A DNA stretch of 9,939 nt from a bacterium (lineage in GTDB: Bacteria; Zixibacteria; MSB-5A5; GN15; FEB-12): NCBI GenBank assembly GCA_030629485.1, contig DAOVOW010000042.1:1-9939 (forward strand), read 5' to 3'. The notes under the pieces are model-generated. The model did no database searches, was not told the DNA's origin, and worked only from the letters and a program-made list of their open reading frames with translations. The position numbers were made by a program, and so were the translations under genes. Shown here piece after piece: positions 1 to 5,032 of the stretch (within the stretch, counting starts at the first letter, position 1; the number at the start of each line of letters is the position of its first letter).

Positions 1-131
1 TCATTCACAGCCACTGGAGACCCGGCGTACAGGGCGCCCGCCATCACCAGGGCCGTCAGGACAGCCGCAGTCAGGATCAGCGTTCGCGTTGGCCCGGCCC
101 GCCTCACTGGATATGTATAGTTCACTATCAT
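1..131 (-). CDS. N-terminal fragment of an exported protein, runs off left edge
   Basis: This is an open frame of 43 complete codons that begins with ATG at 131 and is still open at the window edge. An in-frame TAA lies three codons upstream of the ATG. AGGAG (141-145) sits 9 nt before the ATG, which supports this start. A GTG at 107 is an alternative but has no better ribosome site. The product begins MIVNYTYPVRRAGPTRT, followed by a hydrophobic stretch from about residue 18 to 34 ending in ALYAG. This is a Sec signal peptide or membrane anchor with an A-x-A-like cleavage site (LYA/G). The mature part is outside the window, so the function cannot be named. It lies 66 nt downstream of the 366-residue gene on the same strand with no terminator seen between them, so the two are probably co-transcribed. 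Confidence 0.6.
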   Translation of the reverse strand, partial: MIVNYTYPVRRAGPTRTLILTAAVLTALVMAGALYAGSPVAVN

Positions 132-140
132 CACTGATTA

Positions 141-145
141 CTCCT
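141..145 (-). promoter_or_regulatory. Ribosome binding site of the left-edge gene
   Basis: AGGAG on the minus strand, 9 nt before the ATG at 131. It decides the ATG start over the GTG eight codons further in. Confidence 0.5.
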
Positions 146-197
146 AATCACTTCACGTACCGACGCCAAAGACAATCGAATGTGATTCTCAACCACC

Positions 198-1298
198 TCA
201 TTTGGTCGCCGATAGATATGCCGCCCCGAAATAGTCATAGGCCTTCTTGTAGTTGCCCGCGGCAAGCTCATCGTCACCCTTGGCCAGTTGTTCTTCGGCG
301 AAATAGACTCTTTGCCCGGCCGCCATCATGTTACTGATTGACTCGGCCACGATCTCCCGCGCAAGCTCAAGATGGCCACCGAAAGCCGCAGGCAAGACGA
401 ATATTGCCAGCGGATGCACCTGCTGTCCATGCCTGGCCAGATTCTGTTCGACTTTCGTGCGGAGGGCGAGAATAGTCCAAGCTTCGAAGTCCGCCCGATG
501 CTGGTCCAGACCTGATCGGATCAAATCGATCTCGGCCGCCATCAAGACCTGCCTGATGGACATCACGGTGGTCGTATCGGCAACAACCTGAACATCGTCA
601 TGAACATCCACAAGGTCGGTATGAATGTGTCCGAGCCGGTCGTATGAGGCATAGACCTCGTTGGCGGTGGCGTCGTTGTACTTCTGATTCATGGTCTCAT
701 AGAGAAACAAAGCGACTATATAAACGGCGTCAGTTGGAATACAGGCCAAGGAGGCGTTGCCGCCGCCTAATACTACTATAACCTCATCGCAGATTCGACT
801 GGCGACCATCTGTACCCCTGTCGCAATGTTAAGAACTTGGAGCGCTGCCATCATCTCCGCTTCAGTATAATGTTCGTCCCAGTAGTAGTCCACATCGGGG
901 AATCCGTCGGAAGTGGCTAAGACTGGTTGATCACTCTTCTCTGTGCTGGGAGCCTCGGCTGACCCCGCACTCGCTACCCACACATCTGTTGCCTGACGCC
1001 ACTGGCGGATTTTCGGAAGGGCCTCGGCGAATGGCGCAAGCTCGTCGTCGGTGGCTAAGGCGAGTGCATCGCGGGCCTGAGCTATGACCTCTTCTCTCCC
1101 TTCCATTTGGTACCTTTCGGCCATTGCTTCATAGGCGTTCAAAACACTTTCGTACTCCACCCTGACTTCAGCCCCATCGCCCGGTGTATACGGGCCACCG
1201 GTCTCTGCATACGCGGTACCGCCGGCAAGCATACAAAGAGCGATGAGAAAGCAAAAGCCCTTCAGAGGAACGGTTTTCAATCTACAGGAGAGTTTCAT
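198..1298 (-). CDS. Exported protein of unknown function with C-terminal TPR-like helices (366 aa)
   Basis: I do not recognise the family. The start is ATG at 1298, because GGAGG lies 8 nt upstream. The frame stays open for 51 more codons upstream to an ATG at 1451, but that extension has no ribosome site and would bury the signal peptide. Residues 1-31 are a clear Sec signal peptide: KTVPLKG, then a hydrophobic core FCFLIALCMLAGG, then cleavage near AYA/E. The mature protein is acidic and largely helical. There is a low-complexity Ala/Ser/Glu linker near residues 110-130, an aromatic-acidic patch DVDYYWDEHY, and a hydrophobic segment around residues 165-200 with two cysteines. The last ~35 residues (AEEQLAKGDDELAAGNYKKA onward) look like one TPR-type helix pair. 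The stop is TGA at 198-200. The product is probably periplasmic. The next gene on the same strand also encodes an exported product. Confidence 0.72.
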   Translation of the reverse strand: MKLSCRLKTVPLKGFCFLIALCMLAGGTAYAETGGPYTPGDGAEVRVEYESVLNAYEAMAERYQMEGREEVIAQARDALALATDDELAPFAEALPKIRQWRQATDVWVASAGSAEAPSTEKSDQPVLATSDGFPDVDYYWDEHYTEAEMMAALQVLNIATGVQMVASRICDEVIVVLGGGNASLACIPTDAVYIVALFLYETMNQKYNDATANEVYASYDRLGHIHTDLVDVHDDVQVVADTTTVMSIRQVLMAAEIDLIRSGLDQHRADFEAWTILALRTKVEQNLARHGQQVHPLAIFVLPAAFGGHLELAREIVAESISNMMAAGQRVYFAEEQLAKGDDELAAGNYKKAYDYFGAAYLSATK

Positions 1299-1605
1299 CT
1301 GTAGAACCTCCATCAGTTTGAGATTAGTTTGTTGTGGAGTCTTCCCGCGCTGCTCCCGCACTGTGCAACGTGCGACGCACTCAAGGCAGGACTCAGTTAC
1401 CGTTACACGCTCGATATCAGTTGAAATGGTCATGCTAACACCAGACAACACTTTGTTTCAGCGTATCCTGCGCGAGTCGGAGAGACGGCTGACCGATGCT
1501 TCTGTTGTTCCGTGTCTGTGTAGCTTCCGATCATGCTGCGTGCGCTACCCCATCATAGTGTGCCCTGACGCATCGGCAAGTGTCCGAATCCAATTACTGT
1601 TGTTC
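1299..1605 (-). other. Long untranslated leader (predicted), no independent gene seen
   Basis: If the promoter at 1612-1640 is the real one, the mRNA carries a leader of about 300 nt before the GGAGG site. I see no known riboswitch core or attenuator (no strong hairpin followed by a T run). The open frames here are either the untranslated 5' extension of the 366-aa gene or its antisense shadow, with no ribosome site. A nearer, weaker promoter that I could not recognise would shorten the leader. Confidence 0.25.
1307..1311 (-). promoter_or_regulatory. Ribosome binding site of the 366-aa exported protein
   Basis: GGAGG on the minus strand, 8 nt before the ATG at 1298. It overlaps an in-frame ATG at 1313 that would otherwise be a candidate start. 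It is the strongest Shine-Dalgarno sequence in the window and fixes the start so that the signal peptide is N-terminal. Confidence 0.65.
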
Positions 1606-1611
1606 AGTAGT

Positions 1612-1640
1612 ACTATAGCCTCATATGTCATTAATAGCAA
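1612..1640 (-). promoter_or_regulatory. Sigma70-like promoter for the 366-aa gene
   Basis: On the minus strand: -35 TTGCTA (1635-1640), a 17-nt spacer, and -10 TATAGT (1612-1617). That is 4/6 and 5/6 matches to the sigma70 consensus with optimal spacing, in an AT-rich patch of an otherwise GC-rich region. Transcription would start near 1605. The distance to the ATG at 1298 is unusually long, which lowers confidence. Confidence 0.4.
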
Positions 1641-1689
1641 CGATTTTCTGGTTTATTAGGATCGATGACATTAGGATTCGGCGGCCGGG

Positions 1690-1719
1690 TGTCACCCTCA
1701 AACTCGTTTGGGGGTGACA
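1690..1719. repeat. Long intergenic hairpin (REP/MITE-like palindrome)
   Basis: The left arm TGTCACCCTCAAAC (1690-1703) pairs with GTTTGGGGGTGACA (1706-1719). The pairing is complete except for one T-G wobble, and the gap is only 2 nt, so in practice it is a 13-bp stem with a 4-nt loop. No T run follows on either strand, so it is not a typical intrinsic terminator. It lies between divergent genes, which suggests a dispersed palindromic repeat or a structured or protein-binding site. It shares a CAAAC/GTTTG inner core with the hairpin at 1808-1827. Confidence 0.5.
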
Positions 1720-1775
1720 TTCTCCCTCAATCCCACTGCAACCTGGCCACCCACTAATGACATGTTAGGAAATGG

Positions 1776-1827
1776 CGCGCAAAGCGCGAAAGACGGGCTT
1801 GCCCACCGTCCCAAACAGGTTTGAGAC
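1776..1827. repeat. Cluster of three short hairpins
   Basis: Three inverted repeats are packed into 52 bp. CGCGC-AAA-GCGCG is at 1776-1788. At 1792-1810, GACGG pairs with CCGTC around an inner GGGC-TT-GCCC. At 1808-1827, GTCCCAAAC faces GTTTGAGAC across 2 nt, with one mismatch that becomes a G-U wobble on the minus strand. With the hairpin at 1690-1719 this makes four palindromes in about 140 bp of non-coding DNA. They could be parts of a composite intergenic repeat or a structured RNA. No terminator-like T run is present. Confidence 0.35.
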
Positions 1828-1940
1828 GACCACCCAAACCGGACCAAGGAGCAGACCAGGACATCTGCCGGGCACAGGAACACTCCTCGATATATGACAC
1901 GCCCCCTGTTCATCAAACACCAATATGGCCTATCGATGTC

Positions 1941-1969
1941 TTGACTAACCGCAAGGGAGAACGTATATT
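1941..1969 (+). promoter_or_regulatory. Sigma70-like promoter for the DUF1573 gene pair
   Basis: -35 TTGACT (1941-1946), a 17-nt spacer, and -10 TATATT (1964-1969; an overlapping TATTAT lies at 1966-1971). Transcription would start near 1976, giving a leader of about 35 nt before the ATG at 2011. Position and strength suit expression of both plus-strand genes as one unit ending at the terminator at 3553-3579. Confidence 0.6.
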
Positions 1970-2010
1970 ATAGGTTTGGCGGGAACACCGACACGGTTGG
2001 TTGTTATAAT

Positions 2011-2703
2011 ATGACGATGAATTATGTTTTCTCGATATTGTTGGTGCTGCTGGTCGCCTCTTCGGCGTCGGCCCAACCGAAGCTGGAGATAGCATCGAAG
2101 AAGTTTGACTTCGGCATGATGCCGGACCAGTCGACGGTGAAGCATAGTTTCTGGTTCAAGTCGGTCGGGACCGATACGGTGAGAATCAAGGAGGTTAGGA
2201 TCACCTGCCATTGCACCACCGTGCCCCTGACTCAGGACTGGCTGGCCCCGGGGGACAGTATGCCGGTGAGTGTCTTCTGGAACCTGGGTCGACGGATCGG
2301 CAATGCCTCCCAATTCCCGTCGGTGATTATCGAGGGTAACCCGGAACCACACATTATGTCGCTGAAAGGCCTGGTGGCTGGGGCTCCCGATGCGGGAAGG
2401 CCGGTCTCTGTCAAGCCGTTCAAGGGTGAGTTTGCAGTAATTGCCGTTAAGTCGATCGACAGCGTTGGTTTCACTCTCACCAACCACTCGAAAGAGGACC
2501 TGGAAGTGACGGTCGTTTCTTTTCCGGTCGATGAGTGTCTCATGAGTTTCCCAGCGCATATACCGGCCGGCGCACAGGCGTCGGGATACGTAAAGCTTAA
2601 GGCGGAGTTTTCCGATTCCGAGTTTAGGAGTTCGATAACTCTGGAATTCGAAGGACAGAAAAAAAGCCGACTGACCATACCGATACGACGTAAAATCTAT
2701 TGA
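2011..2703 (+). CDS. Exported DUF1573-type two-domain protein, Cys-x-Cys paralog (230 aa)
   Basis: Residues 1-21 are a Sec signal peptide (FSILLVLLVASSASA/Q), although its n-region lacks Lys/Arg. Residues ~23-125 match the DUF1573 pattern: KFDFG near the start, then V-K-H-S-F-W-F, a D-T-V-R-I-KEV strand, a C66-H-C68-T motif, and an APGDS turn followed by a VSVFW strand. DUF1573 domains are Ig/ASH-like beta sandwiches in exported or envelope proteins; their biochemical role is not established. Residues ~130-230 form a second beta-rich domain (FTLTNHSKEDLEV ... SRLTIPIRRKIY). The product is a clear paralog of the next gene in both domains. ATG 2017 (codon 3) is an equally possible start. No Shine-Dalgarno sequence precedes either ATG, which is unusual here. 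The stop is TGA, and the paralog begins 68 nt later. Confidence 0.85.
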   Translation: MTMNYVFSILLVLLVASSASAQPKLEIASKKFDFGMMPDQSTVKHSFWFKSVGTDTVRIKEVRITCHCTTVPLTQDWLAPGDSMPVSVFWNLGRRIGNASQFPSVIIEGNPEPHIMSLKGLVAGAPDAGRPVSVKPFKGEFAVIAVKSIDSVGFTLTNHSKEDLEVTVVSFPVDECLMSFPAHIPAGAQASGYVKLKAEFSDSEFRSSITLEFEGQKKSRLTIPIRRKIY

Positions 2704-2771
2704 GCGGCCGGACGAGTCGCTCGCAAAAACGAGAAGAGTAGTACTGATAGAGAAAGGATCCAAAGGCAACT

Positions 2772-3515
2772 ATGAATAAAGCGACAAAAGCTGCCATTCT
2801 GGCTGTGGCGACCTTGCTGATAGTTGGCAGTTCAGTAGCTGCCCCTCGGCTGTTGATCAAGGAAGAGTCCTTTGATTTCGGCTATGCACCGCAGAACTCA
2901 AAGGTCTCTCATGTTTTCTGGTTGTATTCGATTGGAGACGATACCCTCAAGATTCTGTCCGTAAAGCCTGGGTGAGGCTGCACCAAAGCGCCGTTGGAAA
3001 AGACGGTCATTGCTGTCGGTGACAGCACTAAGCTCGAAATTATTTTCAGTACCAGGCAATACAAGAAAACGGTAAAAAAGTCGCCGAGGATCAAGACTAA
3101 CGAGGGCGGCCCGGAAAAGAGGGTGCGGATTTCCACTACCATGACCGCACGACCGGATTCCACCTACCCGGTTATCAACACACCGTACAAAGTGGATATG
3201 TCGCAGTTCACAGAGAAGAAAGTGACCCGGAAGAAACTGGAGATCACCAATGTCTCCGACGAGGACCTTGAGATCAGTCTGGTCGCTTGGGCGGAAGATT
3301 ACTTCGATGTGAAGATGCCGAAATCGGTTCGCGCCGGGAAAACGGTCGAGGCTGAAATTGTCATCCATGAGGACGTTATCGACAAGACGTTCGAGAAGTC
3401 GTTGACTTTTGAACTGTCCGACGAAAAGCACAGCCGTTTCACTATTCCGGTCAAACGCACCGTGCGCAATGTCAGGGCGGCAGGAACGCGTGCCGCCGGT
3501 GGCGGTGGCAAGTGA
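2772..3515 (+). CDS. Exported DUF1573-type protein read as a selenoprotein through TGA 2973-2975 (247 aa)
   Basis: The frame opens at ATG 2772 (AAAGG 5 nt upstream). It meets TGA at codon 68 and then continues open in the same frame to TGA at 3513-3515. Residues 1-23 are a signal peptide (AAILAVATLLIVGSSVAA). SFDFG, VSHVFW and the D-D-T-L-K-I-L-SV strand match the DUF1573 pattern. The sequence then reads VKPG-[TGA]-GCTKAPLEK, followed by the remaining strands of that domain. Residues ~140-235 are the same second domain as in the upstream paralog (LEITNVSDEDLEI ... SRFTIPVKR). The tail is Ala/Gly-rich. The TGA stands where the paralog has Cys66 (TGC), inside the family's usual C-G-C-T motif, and Sec is the usual replacement for a redox cysteine. 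Stopping at codon 68 would cut a domain in half. A one-base nonsense mutation (TGC to TGA) or a sequencing error is the main alternative, but the rest of the frame shows no decay. Confidence 0.75.
2973..3013 (+). promoter_or_regulatory. Candidate Sec codon plus bacterial SECIS-like stem-loop
   Basis: After the UGA (2973-2975), GCCGTT (2990-2995) pairs with GACGGT (3002-3007), with two G-U wobbles. This closes a 6-nt loop GGAAAA (2996-3001). Twenty nucleotides separate the UGA from the loop, and the loop begins with GG. This fits the known bacterial rule that a stem-loop directly 3' of the UGA carries a G in the first apical-loop positions for SelB binding. A weak lower helix GCA/UGC (2980-2982 with 3011-3013) may extend it. 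The structure was found by eye, and no folding energy was computed. Confidence 0.5.
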
Positions 3516-3552
3516 TCAGCCCGTAGAAATAAGAAAGCTACCCAGGAGAGAG

Positions 3553-3579
3553 AGCCGCCCGGTTATCGGGCGGCTTTTT
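3553..3579 (+). terminator. Intrinsic terminator of the DUF1573 pair
   Basis: AGCCGCCCG (3553-3561) pairs perfectly with CGGGCGGCT (3567-3575) around a GTTAT loop, followed by a run of T to 3579. It lies 38 nt after the stop of the selenoprotein gene and directly abuts the stop of the convergent GWxTD gene. On the minus strand the hairpin is followed by CTCTCTCTCC rather than a T run, so termination in that direction would be weaker. Confidence 0.9.
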
Positions 3580-5018
3580 CAATCTTCTCCAAACGGAGTG
3601 AATCCGATATCAATCCATCCGGCATCCATGGCTTTCTGCCAGTCTTTATCGTAGATCTCTCCCTCGACATTGGAGTGAACCAGCGTAAAATCGAAATCAT
3701 GTCGGTAATCTGCAAAGAGAAAGAATTTACCTTCCTCCCATTCCCAGTAATACCAGATTTGCATCGGGAGAGAACTCACCCACTCGGCCGTCTTGTCTTC
3801 GATCTCGCTGGGACGACCATATCTGAGCAGGACACGGCCCAAGTGAGAAAACCAGCCATTAGTCTTATCGGCATTGGTGGAGTATAGTCGGTTGGCCTCC
3901 TCGAACCGCTCTATCAGATCAAGTCGATTCTCGATTTCAGGCGTCTCAGGATATTCATCGTGTTCTGCCCAGTACTGATCCAGGTAGTTCAATTTGGCCC
4001 TGTCCCCCAGTCGTGACAGCGTGGTTTTTTCCGGCGGCGTGAGGAGATAGGTCACTAACCGCTCCTTCATCTGCAGCGACAGCGTATCATAAGGATCAGA
4101 TCTTTGATCCTTCTCTGCCGCCAGACTTTCCTCTGAAACAATCTGGAATGGCGCATAGGCGGTATCGGCTTGTGAGCTTTCCTGGTCGAGCAAAATCAAA
4201 CGCGCATAGTACACACCCGGCAACCAGCCGTCTATAGTGAATGATTCGGTGATGACCGCCGACGTCCCGGTACTCTCCAGCAACCGTCGTCCGAAGTTCC
4301 GATATTCGATACTATCGGTGTCCAGTACAACCAGTGACACGGCAATCCGAGCGGTTCGATCCTCATAGTAACTGAGGTTATAAACCTCAGTGTAGAGATG
4401 TACGGCACTATCATCTGTGCTGAAAGTCGATATCGGATTAGGAACCACTTTGAAGCCGTTCTTGACCATTCGGAGATCGACGCCGGCCAAAGTGTCGCCA
4501 ATGAACCTTACGTCATAGGCGGTGTAAATGTCACTAAACGTGACCCGATTCTTCACCGGTGGAATCACTTCGAACGACGAATGAAAGATCTCAGCACGGC
4601 GTTTGCTGACCGCATCGATCACCGTGAGACGCGCGGAATAGACGCCCGGCGCCAGATACAACGACAACTTGTTGAACAGCCGGTAGCCACCGACGGACGC
4701 TTCCCTGCAGTCCTTTACGCACGCTGAGAAGTAAGTCGAGGCCGAATCGATCGCGGCACCGTTCGTGCCGAAGAGATCGATCTGGGCGAATATTCGGGCG
4801 TAGAATAGTGAATCGTCCGTCAGGGGTTGGTAGAACTCAAATTCATGACGGTTCAAGGAGAAAGGAAACTCCACCAGCACCAGAGAATCACTGGCCGGAT
4901 CGGCGAACCTCGTCACTCCACCATAGAGAGTCAACCGACCATCTCCAGCGCCGGCCTGTCCGCATAACGACGCGCTCATAACCGCAACGACCAATACCGA
5001 CATTGAAACTTTTCGCAA
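3579..5018 (-). CDS. Exported GWxTD-domain protein with degenerate motif (479 aa)
   Basis: The start is ambiguous. TTG at 5018 is preferred because GAGGTGG (5025-5031) lies 6 nt upstream; GTG 5021 and TTG 5036 (which overlaps the previous TGA) are in frame and possible. An N-terminal signal peptide (SVLVVAVMSASLCGQAGA) is followed by about 280 residues of beta-rich sequence with repeated strand patterns (YSARLTVIDAVSKRRAEIF, YYARLILLDQESS). From about residue 320 comes a helical stretch and the C-terminal GWxTD-type domain (YLDQYWAEHD, then GWFSHLGRVLLRYGRP and IWYYW). The signature pentapeptide is GWFSH (bases 3843-3857) instead of GW-x-TD, while the GR..L.YG.P context is kept. The molecular function of GWxTD domains is unknown. 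It is the last gene of the exporter operon, 14 nt after its paralog, and its stop touches the convergent terminator. Confidence 0.82.
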   Translation of the reverse strand: MRKVSMSVLVVAVMSASLCGQAGAGDGRLTLYGGVTRFADPASDSLVLVEFPFSLNRHEFEFYQPLTDDSLFYARIFAQIDLFGTNGAAIDSASTYFSACVKDCREASVGGYRLFNKLSLYLAPGVYSARLTVIDAVSKRRAEIFHSSFEVIPPVKNRVTFSDIYTAYDVRFIGDTLAGVDLRMVKNGFKVVPNPISTFSTDDSAVHLYTEVYNLSYYEDRTARIAVSLVVLDTDSIEYRNFGRRLLESTGTSAVITESFTIDGWLPGVYYARLILLDQESSQADTAYAPFQIVSEESLAAEKDQRSDPYDTLSLQMKERLVTYLLTPPEKTTLSRLGDRAKLNYLDQYWAEHDEYPETPEIENRLDLIERFEEANRLYSTNADKTNGWFSHLGRVLLRYGRPSEIEDKTAEWVSSLPMQIWYYWEWEEGKFFLFADYRHDFDFTLVHSNVEGEIYDKDWQKAMDAGWIDIGFTPFGED

Positions 5019-5024
5019 CACAAA

Positions 5025-5031
5025 CCACCTC
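5025..5031 (-). promoter_or_regulatory. Ribosome binding site deciding the TTG 5018 start
   Basis: GAGGTGG on the minus strand, just after the stop of the preceding GWxTD gene. It is 6 nt from TTG 5018, 3 nt from GTG 5021, and 21 nt from the first ATG, which is too far. It therefore favours an unusual TTG start. Confidence 0.45.
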
Positions 5032-5032
5032 G

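Noticed and set aside
1299..1451. N-terminal extension of the 366-aa protein to ATG 1451
   Set aside because: It would place 51 polar residues before the signal peptide, has no ribosome site, and competes with an excellent GGAGG 8 nt before ATG 1298.
1243..1659. 138-aa plus-strand ORF
   Set aside because: It is partly antisense to the signal-peptide end of the 366-aa gene, crosses that gene's predicted leader and promoter, and has Cys/Arg/Ser-rich shadow composition.
1698..1916. 72-aa minus-strand ORF in the intergenic region
   Set aside because: It runs through the hairpin cluster and has Trp/Cys-rich sequence without domain character. It is better explained as open by chance.
2005..2010. 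TATAAT as the -10 box of a leaderless promoter before ATG 2011
   Set aside because: No -35-like hexamer at 16-18 nt upstream, and transcription would begin inside the gene. TTGACT-17-TATATT at 1941-1969 fits better.
2772..2975. A separate 67-aa gene ending at TGA 2973-2975, followed by an independent gene starting near 2994
   Set aside because: Both pieces are in the same frame and complete one DUF1573 domain only when joined. The position 2994 is TTG with no ribosome site, the second piece has no signal peptide, and the TGA aligns with a motif cysteine of the paralog.
2973..2975. Alternative genetic code with UGA read as Trp or Gly
   Set aside because: Intact genes here end in TGA at a normal length (2701-2703, 3513-3515, 3579-3581, 5033-5035, 8944-8946), so UGA is a normal stop in this genome.
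2772..3515. Pseudogene with a nonsense mutation
   Set aside because: Not excluded, but less likely. The downstream ~180 codons show no other stop or frameshift, the paralogous second domain is intact, and a SECIS-like hairpin follows the TGA.
3553..3579. Fully bidirectional terminator for both convergent units
   Set aside because: On the minus strand the stem is followed by CTCTCTCTCC, not a T run, so only the plus-strand direction is supported.
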